Origin: a virus
DNA: 21,185 nt
Direction: 5' to 3' (one strand)
IMG/VR virus record: IMGVR_UViG_3300047359_000608
Coordinates: 1-21,185 of that record
The notes below the pieces were generated by a model. It saw nothing but the letters and a program-made list of their open reading frames with translations. It searched no databases and had not been told where the DNA came from. The position numbers were made by a program, and so were the translations under genes. Below are positions 14,613 to 21,185 of the stretch, one piece after another. Every line of letters starts with the position of its first letter. Positions within the stretch are counted from its first letter, which is position 1.

Positions 14613-15362
14613 TTATCGAGCTGAGAAAGTATTCTTGTTGGGCACAGTTGCCCGATTCATTGAAGAGCCAACTCTCTTGCCCTGGCTTCTAACTGGTATT
14701 GACCCAGATTGACCAAAAAGAGAGTCCATAAAACTACCTTCTTGCCCAGTAAGACCGTACAGTTGATTTGCTCGACTTATATAATTAAACAATTCTCCTA
14801 CATTTTGACCGCCTCCCAATAAAAATTGCATTGGGTTTTGTACAAATTGACTTAAAGATTGCTGTAAAGAATTTGCCCTTTGTTGTTCGGGAGTTACCTC
14901 TGGTAGAGTTGTATAATTTGGCAAATATCTGCCAGAGGCAGCTTTCATTTCTTCAGCACTAACTGGTCTTCCATCAAGCATATAAGTTCTATTTGCAATT
15001 TGGCGAGCAGCATTACGATCTCTGTTTTCTTGAATTTGTCGATCACGCCTTGATTGCTCTAACTCAGCTTCTCTTTGAGCTAATTGAAATTCAGCCGCAT
15101 CTCGCTGGTATCGCTCTGCTCTTTCTTTAAACTGTTGTTCCTCAAGCTCCTCAGGGGTAAGTTCGGGTTCAGGTCTTCTATATACATTAATTCTAGACTG
15201 TCCCCCTATTTGGTTTTGCCCCATGAATCCACCCGTTGGAATAGAATATTTTAGTTCAAGCGGCGAAGATTGCTGTTGTTGTCCAAAGACGGGACCACGA
15301 TAATTTCTTCCTCCAGGTCTGTAGCGATCTGCTTCTGCTGATTGTCCAACTCTAAGTGCCAT
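14613..15362 (-). CDS. Putative virion protein with Gln/Arg-rich coiled coil (249 aa)
   Basis: The product starts with a Gly/Gln-rich, probably disordered segment (ADRYRPGGRNYRGPVFGQQQ). Residues about 70-125 form a charged helix (ELTPEELEEQQFKERAERYQ, then LAQREAELEQSRRDRQIQEN) suited to a coiled coil. The C-terminal half is Gln/Ser-rich. No family is recognised. Its ATG is directly preceded by a 4 x 8-bp AT-rich repeat and a promoter-like TATAAT, so it is probably the first gene of a separately boosted late sub-operon leading into the 517- and 1447-aa genes. Confidence 0.7.
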   Translation of the reverse strand: MALRVGQSAEADRYRPGGRNYRGPVFGQQQQSSPLELKYSIPTGGFMGQNQIGGQSRINVYRRPEPELTPEELEEQQFKERAERYQRDAAEFQLAQREAELEQSRRDRQIQENRDRNAARQIANRTYMLDGRPVSAEEMKAASGRYLPNYTTLPEVTPEQQRANSLQQSLSQFVQNPMQFLLGGGQNVGELFNYISRANQLYGLTGQEGSFMDSLFGQSGSIPVRSQGKRVGSSMNRATVPNKNTFSAR

Positions 15363-15394
15363 AATGTTTTAATGTTTTAATGTTTTAATGTTTT
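15363..15394 (-). repeat. Tandem repeat, four copies of AATGTTTT
   Basis: Four perfect 8-bp units lie directly upstream of the ATG at 15362 (minus-strand reading AAAACATT x4, then ATG). The copy number could slip during replication and shift the distance between promoter and start, or the A-rich leader may aid initiation in the absence of a Shine-Dalgarno. Confidence 0.9.
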
Positions 15395-15399
15395 AAATG

Positions 15400-15441
15400 A
15401 AGGGGTTAGTCCTATTATACCATAGGGGGTAAGGGGTTAGT
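15400..15441 (-). promoter_or_regulatory. Probable late promoter flanked by 11-bp repeats
   Basis: On the minus strand a perfect TATAAT (15414-15419) lies about 50 bases upstream of the 249-aa gene. No TTGACA-like -35 is present; that place is taken by one copy of ACTAACCCCTT (15431-15441), and a second identical copy (15400-15410) lies downstream of the -10. The copies are 31 bp apart, close to three helical turns, as expected for an activator or repressor pair. Confidence 0.55.
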
Positions 15442-15443
15442 TG

Positions 15444-16094
15444 TTATAAAAATTCAAGACCTAAAGTCGCAGAGGCATTGGCACTTCCAGTGTTTGGTAT
15501 GCAAATATCGTCAGGGAACTCAATGACAATACTCACTTCTAATGTAACAGAATAATAAGCAGGAACAACAGATGCGGGCAGCGTCTTAGTTAACGAGCCA
15601 CTTAAACTAGGAAAACCGTTAAAGTTCTCTCCAGTCGTGTTGTCAAGAAATTGTATATTGCTAGATGTGTCAATTACCTGACCAGCACTAGCTGAAGCTA
15701 AACCATTGTAAGTTATTTTAATTTGAAAACTTTGCGTTGCTTGATAAGCAAAGCTTAACCCTGTTACTATTGTAGTCCCTCGATTAGAACTTGCCGAATT
15801 GCTTGCAGAAAAATTACCAGTGGCGGTTTTTACTGATCCAGAATTAGAGGTTGCCGAACTTTCAGTAGGTGAATCTCCACCTGGAGTAGATTCACACCCA
15901 GTATGTGTAGTTAAAGTTTTACTAAGAACGTCGTTATACCTCCAAGGCCAAGCTGATGAAGAAGTTGTATTAGCACAATTAACTGGATAAACACTGACAT
16001 TAGCAAAGCTACCAACAATAAGTGGGTCTTGCTCGTTTAAAAATGAGTCGGATGAACTTGCGAATGGACCTGCTCTTAGGATGGCATTGGGCAT
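15444..16094 (-). CDS. Putative virion structural protein (216 aa)
   Basis: The N-terminus MPNAILRAGPFASSSDSFLN, followed by a segment with Pro-Val-Asn-Cys and SSSAWPWRYND, resembles small structural proteins I associate with marine phage contigs. The middle is Ser/Thr/Asn-rich and the C-terminal 110 residues alternate hydrophobic and polar residues as in a beta sandwich, ending ASATLGLEFL. There is no catalytic motif. It follows the 148-aa gene by TAATATG and lies in the fibre/tail gene group, so a tail or capsid decoration role is plausible. Confidence 0.65.
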   Translation of the reverse strand: MPNAILRAGPFASSSDSFLNEQDPLIVGSFANVSVYPVNCANTTSSSAWPWRYNDVLSKTLTTHTGCESTPGGDSPTESSATSNSGSVKTATGNFSASNSASSNRGTTIVTGLSFAYQATQSFQIKITYNGLASASAGQVIDTSSNIQFLDNTTGENFNGFPSLSGSLTKTLPASVVPAYYSVTLEVSIVIEFPDDICIPNTGSANASATLGLEFL

Positions 16095-16095
16095 A

Positions 16096-16542
16096 TTAGT
16101 TTACTCCGCTTCCACTAAAGGTTGCTGTTCCAGCCGTGTTGTCGCTTTTGACTATGTCTAAGGTAAAAGTTCCAGACTCTTCGCCACCGCCCGGTGATCC
16201 ATCAGCTCCATTCTCTGGATAACTGCCAGTAGTGTCTGTAGAGTCATCGTCGGTAGTTGTATTTCTGTTTGTTGGATTATCCTGTTTTTCCCTTCTCTCG
16301 TTCGCGTCTCTAATTACTTGATCTCGCTCTTTTCTTAAGTCACGTTTATCTCTCGTGTCAGTTGCGTTATTTATAGCTTCTTTGTACCTGTCCTCAATTT
16401 CACCTATGGAGTTATCGAAATCTCGATCCTCTTGTCGTCTTCGTTGTCGATCGTGTGCATTTCTTTCTCTTGCTTGCTGATCCAAGCGTTCACCTTCTTT
16501 CGCGGCATTATGAAAAAATCTTTGTTTGTCAGTTACTGGCAT
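16096..16542 (-). CDS. Charged putative structural protein (148 aa)
   Basis: Residues 1-90 are almost entirely Arg, Asp, Glu, Gln and Lys in a predicted helix (RQRRRQEDRDFDNSIGEIED and KRDLRKERDQVIRDANERRE). A Thr/Asp linker follows, then a Gly-rich turn (NGADGSPGGGEESG) and a short beta-like end (FTLDIVKSDNTAGTATFSGS). The design suggests a coiled-coil shaft or connector carrying a small beta unit. It is linked on both sides by TAATATG junctions. No family is recognised. Confidence 0.65.
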   Translation of the reverse strand: MPVTDKQRFFHNAAKEGERLDQQARERNAHDRQRRRQEDRDFDNSIGEIEDRYKEAINNATDTRDKRDLRKERDQVIRDANERREKQDNPTNRNTTTDDDSTDTTGSYPENGADGSPGGGEESGTFTLDIVKSDNTAGTATFSGSGVN

Positions 16543-16543
16543 A

Positions 16544-18652
16544 TTAAAGGGTAGGCCAAGTGTATGTTACGGGCGGTATTAATGTAAAAGTATCACCCGC
16601 ATTTATTGCGAGAGAAAGACTGGTGGTAGCAATCCGAAAAATATTACTCTTGGTCCTCCTATCTGCGACAAGAACTATTATTGGAAAATCATGGATACCA
16701 ACTCTTAATGACCATCCTGAATAATCAATATTGTAGTTGAGGGGGGGGACTGATCCATCATATTCTAGTCGCTGTTGTTTAAATGGCGTAAACTCTCCCG
16801 TAACTGTAATGCTACGGTAGCTGCTGGTCGCTCTCTTGTTATGTACTACAGTTCCATTTACGTCGTATCTAGACAGTCTTATTCTAGCAAAATCATAGTT
16901 AGTAATATCAGATTCTGTCCCTGACCTGTAACGACCTGCCGCCTGATTGTCATTAAGATTGTTAACTAGCAAAATTTTATTGCTTTCTGGGTTATAGCCA
17001 CTAACCATAAATCTTTGAAGATCTTTAAAGGCATTAGTACTATTTAAATCTCTAGCATACACTTCAAGCAATGCCCCTTGGTAGTAATCATCTTCTTCAG
17101 AATATAAACTTGCGTCTAGTTCTAACGTCCGGGCTGTTGTGCTTCCTCCAGTAATATTGCTAACTGCAGTTACGGCATCAGCGGTATAACTGGCTAGCTT
17201 ATTGTCCGTCGAATCCCCACTAGAAGCGTCATCTACAGCATCTCCCTTTACATCTTTAACCGTTACTGTTTTCCTATAATATACGACTCCATCTATATCT
17301 TTAAAATCTGGTTGAATTGTAATGTTGGTTACATATTTTTTTCCTACAGGGTTTTCTGGACCTCCCCCTATTTCAATGATTGGTGGAATTTTATTAGCCA
17401 TTTGATAACCATCTATAAAAACAGTCATTCTCCTCCCAGTTGAACTAGCATTACTTAATGATCGAGGAGACGAGATATATCGCTCTAATCCTGAAGCAAA
17501 TTTACTTCCAGTCACAGGGTCTTCCTCAAACCTTATTAAATTTTCTGGTGCTCTGTACCCTCTATATGCCTTTGATACGCTGAACGGTTTATTTTTTTTA
17601 TCAATTCCGGTAATTCTAGAACTAGCCCAGCTTCCTGGACTCCACAGACCAGTTGCACTACCTAACCTGTAATCAGCACTTTGTATTTCTTTTTCGGTTT
17701 GCAAATACTCTAGTGTTTGAGTAGGACAAGAAACGTCAATTGGACCCCTTAGATCAAAAGAAAAATTAATATAATTATTTCCCAGAATAGTGCCATCGGT
17801 CTCCGTAGTAAATTCTGTGTTTGCGTTTTCTCTTAGACTAACAAGGCCAGGTACAGAAAAACTTGAAATGCTTGATGTTGTTTTTACTAAATTTGGTTCA
17901 GTTGATGATAAAGCAGAGCCAGTTGAATCTAAAATTTCAGTAACGGTAAAAGTGGATAAACCCTCAAATGATCCTGTGTCTCTTCTAGTAACAATGCCAA
18001 GAGCTGTTGGCTCGACTGCCAAGTAACTAGTAACCCGTTGTTGCAATGAACCATCATCCATGTCCACAGTTCCCCTGTTAAGGATTCCTGCCTGAAGCCA
18101 GGTTTCAACTACTTCTACGTAACCAACCTCGTAATCTCTTTTGGAAGTTTCTAGGGCGCGAGACAAGTAAAGAGTTACTGGTTGGTCTGTTGATGCTCCA
18201 TGACCCACGCTTGTTATGGATGAACCAGTACCAACTTCTTTAGAATATTCTGATCCATTCAATGCTACGACCGATCTAGTAATACGCATTAAACCATTAA
18301 TCTCAAAGTCTACCTTGTCGGCTACGTTTTGTACGAATTGGTCTGTAAGAGTTTCATATGTAAATAAAATAACATACTCCCCCGTTTGCGTATAAGATGC
18401 CTCGTTCTTAACTAGAGCCATATTGCTATAAGCCTCCCCGGTGCGAGAAGGAATGCCGTCAATAGACATTTCAGCATCATACAATGTTCCAAAGTTGGCA
18501 AATATCTGATCTTTGTTTTTGTCGTACCAAGCCTCAGTATCATTCTTGGCTATGCAACGAACGGTCATTCGGTAACGATTGCCAAATAGTTGTTCAACCT
18601 CGGGTTTATTTCCGTAGATTTGAAGCCTTTGAGTTCTGTGATATACTGCCAT
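16544..18652 (-). CDS. Large tail/virion structural protein (702 aa)
   Basis: The 702 residues look beta-rich throughout, with many alternating Thr/Val/Tyr strands. The N-terminal 150 (MAVYHRTQRLQIYGNKPEVE, then GEYVILFTYETLTDQFVQNV and INGLMRITRSVVA) resemble a structural protein seen in marine phage contigs beside tail fibre genes. No hydrolase motif or collagen-like repeat is visible. It begins at the stop of the fibre-like gene (TAATG), suggesting the two form part of one adhesion or tail assembly. A run of eight Cs in coding sense (16741-16748) does not break the frame. Confidence 0.7.
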   Translation of the reverse strand: MAVYHRTQRLQIYGNKPEVEQLFGNRYRMTVRCIAKNDTEAWYDKNKDQIFANFGTLYDAEMSIDGIPSRTGEAYSNMALVKNEASYTQTGEYVILFTYETLTDQFVQNVADKVDFEINGLMRITRSVVALNGSEYSKEVGTGSSITSVGHGASTDQPVTLYLSRALETSKRDYEVGYVEVVETWLQAGILNRGTVDMDDGSLQQRVTSYLAVEPTALGIVTRRDTGSFEGLSTFTVTEILDSTGSALSSTEPNLVKTTSSISSFSVPGLVSLRENANTEFTTETDGTILGNNYINFSFDLRGPIDVSCPTQTLEYLQTEKEIQSADYRLGSATGLWSPGSWASSRITGIDKKNKPFSVSKAYRGYRAPENLIRFEEDPVTGSKFASGLERYISSPRSLSNASSTGRRMTVFIDGYQMANKIPPIIEIGGGPENPVGKKYVTNITIQPDFKDIDGVVYYRKTVTVKDVKGDAVDDASSGDSTDNKLASYTADAVTAVSNITGGSTTARTLELDASLYSEEDDYYQGALLEVYARDLNSTNAFKDLQRFMVSGYNPESNKILLVNNLNDNQAAGRYRSGTESDITNYDFARIRLSRYDVNGTVVHNKRATSSYRSITVTGEFTPFKQQRLEYDGSVPPLNYNIDYSGWSLRVGIHDFPIIVLVADRRTKSNIFRIATTSLSLAINAGDTFTLIPPVTYTWPTL

Positions 18653-19920
18653 TATGATGCGACTGCTTTAATTACTGCAAAGTTAAGTTTAATAGTGTCG
18701 GTCCTAGAAGCTCCGCTTACATTTAAAACACTTATGCTACAGCTACCTGCAGCTACGGCTCCTACAGTAACTTGATATGATCCAGCTACCGCAACACCAC
18801 TAGCAACATTAACAATAACAACATCTGTTGCAGCTATTGTGCTGTTAGTCAATGTAAATGCAGCAGTAGCATCATCCGCCAACGCTTCGGCATTCATTAC
18901 AATTTCACCGTTTATTTTATTAAGGGTAACGGCAGTAGTTTTGCTTGTTCCTTGAGTAACAGTTCCACCACTACCAGCCTTATAGCCTAACGTCGTAGTA
19001 GCTAATACATTAGTTCCTGTAACGGCAGCAGGGGTAGTAGCACCAACTGTTCCATCAATGGCTCCCGCAAACTTAGTGCTAGCAGTAATAGTAGTTCCAG
19101 TAACAGCAGCAGCCGTAGTTGTACCAGATATGTCTAAGTCTTTGCTAATTACTACCTTTTCTCCGCTGTTAGTGGTGGTAAACTTTAAATAACTATTTGT
19201 AGACTCAGTAATATCTAAAGCATTAGCAAGATTGTCCGTAAGAGTAATTTTGTTATCCCCAGTGTCAGTTCCATCAAAAACAACATTTAGCCCAGTTGAG
19301 GCATCATCAGAAGAAATTGTGTCACAGTTAATGTTACCAACATTAGTAATATCTCCATCTGATACACTTATTGAGGTAGATGTTAGGGCAGCAGATGTTA
19401 GGGCAGCAAATGTTCCAGCAGCTGCGGAGTTAGCACCAATCACGGCTCCATCAATAGCCCCACCATCAATGTTAACTGCATTAGAGTTTTGGGAAGCTAT
19501 TGTTCCGGCATCAGATATAGTGCTTATGGTCTGCGTTCCAGTATGGTTAGCTCTTTGAATAGCTTTATCATAAACAGAACTTTGTTGTGTAGAAGACCCA
19601 CTCGGCACGTTATCTACTATAAGTGTAGCAAGTTCTATCGTAGAACTTCCTGCAGGTATAATAAATTTAGCTCGTTCTCTATTTGGAAAAACTACCTCAT
19701 AAACACTATCAATGCCAGATTTACCATTCCTGAATAGACTTACACTCCCGTCACCATTAGCATCACTTGTTGCTGTTACAGTCCCAGGTAAGACAACATA
19801 GTCTTGAGTTCCAGAGGATGCCTCAGCACCCGCACTAAGAAGGGTAAAGGTTAACGTCTGATTAGCGTAGTTAGCGTAACCAGCGGTTTTTAAATTAAAG
19901 TTTACAGTTGTACTAGCCAT
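18652..19920 (-). CDS. Tail-fibre-like protein (422 aa)
   Basis: The N-terminal 110 residues form a likely beta-sandwich virion-attachment domain (TVNFNLKTAGYANYANQTLT and onward). Then comes the fibre signature HTGTQTISTISD (126-137) and AIDGAVIGANSAAAGTFAAL (155-174), familiar from marine phage fibres. The shaft is Thr/Ser/Ala/Gly-rich with repeated alternations such as TTTAAAVTGTTITAST. Residues about 315-422 form a tip domain of short strands (VVIVNVASGVAVAGSYQVTV) ending NFAVIKAVAS. It should bind the host surface. No chaperone or endosialidase motif is seen. Spacing to the upstream gene is 13 bases, and the next gene starts on its stop. Confidence 0.8.
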   Translation of the reverse strand: MASTTVNFNLKTAGYANYANQTLTFTLLSAGAEASSGTQDYVVLPGTVTATSDANGDGSVSLFRNGKSGIDSVYEVVFPNRERAKFIIPAGSSTIELATLIVDNVPSGSSTQQSSVYDKAIQRANHTGTQTISTISDAGTIASQNSNAVNIDGGAIDGAVIGANSAAAGTFAALTSAALTSTSISVSDGDITNVGNINCDTISSDDASTGLNVVFDGTDTGDNKITLTDNLANALDITESTNSYLKFTTTNSGEKVVISKDLDISGTTTAAAVTGTTITASTKFAGAIDGTVGATTPAAVTGTNVLATTTLGYKAGSGGTVTQGTSKTTAVTLNKINGEIVMNAEALADDATAAFTLTNSTIAATDVVIVNVASGVAVAGSYQVTVGAVAAGSCSISVLNVSGASRTDTIKLNFAVIKAVAS

Positions 19921-19933
19921 AGTTATTTATAAA

Positions 19934-20170
19934 TTAACATTTCCAACGCTTCAATGCAAGTGCCTTGCGTGTTGGTCTTCCCTTCTCGTCCTTCATTGGA
20001 CCCTTAACGCCAGACATCCTGGCACAAAATGATTTCTTTCTAGCTAGCTTCTTGCCTTTTGGATTAGATTCAGTAACAGGGGGCTTGAGGTTAGCACCAG
20101 TCTTGCGCTTGAAGTGAGCACGACCAGCCGCCGTGAGTCCTCCCTTTTTACTTTTGTGTTCCTTCCTCAT
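19934..20170 (-). CDS. DUF6321-like basic protein (78 aa)
   Basis: The sequence is Lys/Arg-rich with recognisable blocks KKGGLTAAGRAHFKRKTGAN, then LKPPVT, KSFCARMSGVKGPMKDEKGR and PTRKALALKRWKC. This small protein recurs in marine phage contigs and, to my memory, in some other aquatic viruses, where it carries a DUF6321-type label. Two Cys and strong basicity suggest nucleic-acid or virion-interior binding. Its ATG overlaps the TGA of the upstream gene (ATGA). The function is unknown. Confidence 0.8.
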   Translation of the reverse strand: MRKEHKSKKGGLTAAGRAHFKRKTGANLKPPVTESNPKGKKLARKKSFCARMSGVKGPMKDEKGRPTRKALALKRWKC

Positions 20171-20409
20171 TTAGTTCTTACCTTTGCTCTGGGTGTATTT
20201 GCTACGACTGTTTTTCCTTTGGCTCCTGCTGCTTTCTTTTTTCTAGCTGTGCTTGCTCTCTCCGATTTCGTAAGACTAAGAGCCTTTCTTTTAGGGAGGC
20301 AACGGTCAGGGTTTTTCTTATCCTTCGACGTTCCGCAAGGTCCTTTGATAGATCCATCAGTTCCAATCCTTACCCAGTTCTGTTTTCTCCATTGTTCTAA
20401 CTGAGCCAT
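20167..20409 (-). CDS. DUF5872-like basic protein (80 aa)
   Basis: The blocks QNWVRIGTDGSIKGPCGTSK, then KNPDRCLPKRKALSLTKSER and ASTARKKKAAGAKGK, match a short domain I recognise as DUF5872, found in marine viral sequences. It has two Cys in a Gly/Asp context followed by a very basic C-terminal tail (VANTPRAKVRTK). It is coupled on both sides: it starts on the stop of the 56-aa gene (TAATG) and ends as ATGA with the next. A DNA-binding or structural role is plausible from composition. Confidence 0.8.
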   Translation of the reverse strand: MAQLEQWRKQNWVRIGTDGSIKGPCGTSKDKKNPDRCLPKRKALSLTKSERASTARKKKAAGAKGKTVVANTPRAKVRTK

Positions 20410-20579
20410 TACTTTCTTTTACGTTTACCACCCTTGGATTTCTTTGCATAGTTAGGATTCTTGCAATACTTGGATGCAGCCATATTCGCATAGGCGGACG
20501 GATACGTGTCAAACGTACGTCTAGCCCAGGCTTTACCTTCCGGGCATATCTTACCTCCACTCTTTGCTTTCTTTGGCAT
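20409..20579 (-). CDS. Small basic conserved protein (56 aa)
   Basis: This gene starts at the stop of the 29-aa gene (TAATG) and its TAA overlaps the next ATG in the same way. The protein begins MPKKAKSGGKICPEGKAWAR, continues with TYPSAYANMAASKYCKNPNY and ends in a Lys/Arg tail KKSKGGKRKRK. The ICPEGKAW and PSAYANMAASKYCK blocks are ones I associate with a small protein common in marine phages. The two Cys may form a zinc site or disulfide. Its function is unknown. Confidence 0.8.
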   Translation of the reverse strand: MPKKAKSGGKICPEGKAWARRTFDTYPSAYANMAASKYCKNPNYAKKSKGGKRKRK

Positions 20580-20668
20580 TATCCTTTGTCTTTACAGCCG
20601 CAACCTTTTCTTTCTCCACAGGAACCTTTTCCTGATTTACCTTTATTTATTGGTTTTCTAGTATACAT
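20579..20668 (-). CDS. Very small Lys/Gly/Cys-rich protein (29 aa)
   Basis: The frame MYTRKPINKGKSGKGSCGER, then KGCGCKDKG, is only 29 codons but its TAA overlaps the following ATG as TAATG, like its neighbours. It has three Cys (CGERKGCGC spacing) in a basic Gly-rich chain, suited to metal binding. Its size alone would not justify a call; the coupling and matching composition do. Confidence 0.5.
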   Translation of the reverse strand: MYTRKPINKGKSGKGSCGERKGCGCKDKG

Positions 20669-20679
20669 ATTAATTATCT

Positions 20680-20796
20680 TTATTTCTTTTTAGACATTTT
20701 AGATTTTACAATTTTGCGTAGAACTTTTGCTTGCCCAGCGTGAGCCTTAGATGCTTGCTCAAGTTTTCTTGCGACGCTGAGTATTTTTCTGTTCAT
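20680..20796 (-). CDS. Small basic helical protein (38 aa)
   Basis: The frame MNRKILSVARKLEQASKAHA, then GQAKVLRKIVKSKMSKKK, starts two bases after the stop of the 90-aa gene. It is a Lys/Arg-rich amphipathic helix; the ASKAHAGQAK block is one I associate with short marine phage proteins. It probably binds nucleic acid or another virion part; this is inferred from composition only. Confidence 0.65.
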   Translation of the reverse strand: MNRKILSVARKLEQASKAHAGQAKVLRKIVKSKMSKKK

Positions 20797-20798
20797 GG

Positions 20799-21071
20799 TT
20801 AAAAACGCCCAATAGTGAAGCTGTGTGGTCGGTGCATATTTCCCACCCGAGGTGCTCCTCCTGCAAACCTACGACCAGGATTGTATGATCTGCGTTCACC
20901 TATCGGCCGAGAACTCTTTTTTTGCCAACAAGATGGATCAGTCTCTTGCCTATGATCTGAGCAATACCCTTTAGTGCCATCTTGTTTGATAATTTTTCGT
21001 TTTACCCATTCTGTATTATTGCGTCTAGTAAATTCTGCATTTGGATCTGATGGATTTGCTGGCATGAACAT
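20799..21071 (-). CDS. Hypothetical basic protein (90 aa)
   Basis: The start is ATG 21071, one base past the stop of the 34-aa gene; a second ATG two codons later is possible. The sequence is polar and basic: PNAEFTRRNNTEWVKRKI, then GTKGYCSDHRQETDPSCW with two Cys, and a Gly/Arg-rich end (YNPGRRFAGGAPRVGNMHRP). No hydrophobic core is obvious, so the protein may be partly disordered. No family is recognised. It belongs to the run of small basic late genes. Confidence 0.65.
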   Translation of the reverse strand: MFMPANPSDPNAEFTRRNNTEWVKRKIIKQDGTKGYCSDHRQETDPSCWQKKSSRPIGERRSYNPGRRFAGGAPRVGNMHRPHSFTIGRF

Positions 21072-21072
21072 A

Positions 21073-21177
21073 TTATTTACCCTTCCTTTTTATAGCTTTT
21101 TTCTTTACTCCCTTAGCCTTAGCAGCTTTAGATGGACGACCTACCTTACTTCCGTATGTTCCTTTTCCTTGTGGCAT
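21073..21177 (-). CDS. MPQGKGTYGSKVGRP-type small basic protein (34 aa)
   Basis: The N-terminus MPQGKGTYGSKVGRPSK is a distinctive sequence that recurs in short viral proteins. The rest is a Lys-rich tail (AAKAKGVKKKAIKRKGK). It is joined to the next gene by TAATATG. It is the most upstream minus-strand gene visible; eight bases remain before the window edge, so the cluster may continue. Its function is unknown, but the Lys content suggests DNA contact. Confidence 0.7.
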   Translation of the reverse strand: MPQGKGTYGSKVGRPSKAAKAKGVKKKAIKRKGK

Positions 21178-21185
21178 AATATTAT

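Noticed and set aside
16741-16748. Run of eight Gs as a programmed frameshift or sequence error in the 702-aa gene
   Set aside because: The long frame continues intact on both sides and no alternative downstream frame of useful length begins there.

Overview
The window looks like about half of the genome of an uncultured marine tailed bacteriophage, probably podovirus-like. Tightly packed small genes, a T7 gp6-type 5'-3' exonuclease, an HNH nuclease, an acidic-tailed ssDNA-binding protein, a DnaB-type helicase, very large internal-virion-type proteins, a repetitive tail-fibre protein and several tiny basic Cys/Lys-rich proteins familiar from marine viral contigs all support this. No terminase, portal, major capsid protein, DNA polymerase, RNA polymerase, integrase or lysis gene is visible, so the host and the exact phage group cannot be fixed.

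Layout: two convergent blocks. The plus-strand early/replication block runs from the left edge to 8544. Positions 1-1793 hold eight very small genes of unknown role, with a hairpin-rich control region at 1167-1307. Positions 1794-2214 are non-coding and contain a candidate promoter, an intrinsic terminator, two matching hairpins that each carry TTGACC, and a second candidate promoter that abuts the exonuclease start. From 2215 come the exonuclease, a coiled-coil protein, small proteins, the HNH endonuclease, the SSB-like protein (followed by a UUCG-loop terminator), a dATP/dGTP diphosphohydrolase-like protein (MazZ/DUF5664 type), the DnaB helicase, a helix-turn-helix/metallophosphoesterase fusion and two small proteins. 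The block closes at 8546-8694 with a possible structured RNA (a 12-bp closing helix enclosing three hairpins) and a strong terminator.

The minus-strand late/virion block is read from the right edge down to 8703. It starts with seven tiny to small, mostly basic proteins (21177 to 19934). Three of them, plus a fourth at 20796, are shorter than usual ORF cut-offs. Next come a tail-fibre-like protein, a 702-aa structural protein, a charged 148-aa protein and a 216-aa structural protein. A probable internal late promoter with TATAAT between two AAGGGGTTAGT copies lies at 15400-15441, next to a 4 x 8-bp tandem repeat. The block ends with three internal-virion-type proteins of 249, 517 and 1447 aa.

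The replication genes would process DNA (exonuclease, HNH), coat and unwind it (SSB, DnaB) and adjust nucleotide pools (diphosphohydrolase). The minus block would build the particle. Most starts lack an obvious Shine-Dalgarno sequence, and late genes are joined repeatedly by TAATG or TAATATG junctions, which suggests translation by termination-reinitiation.
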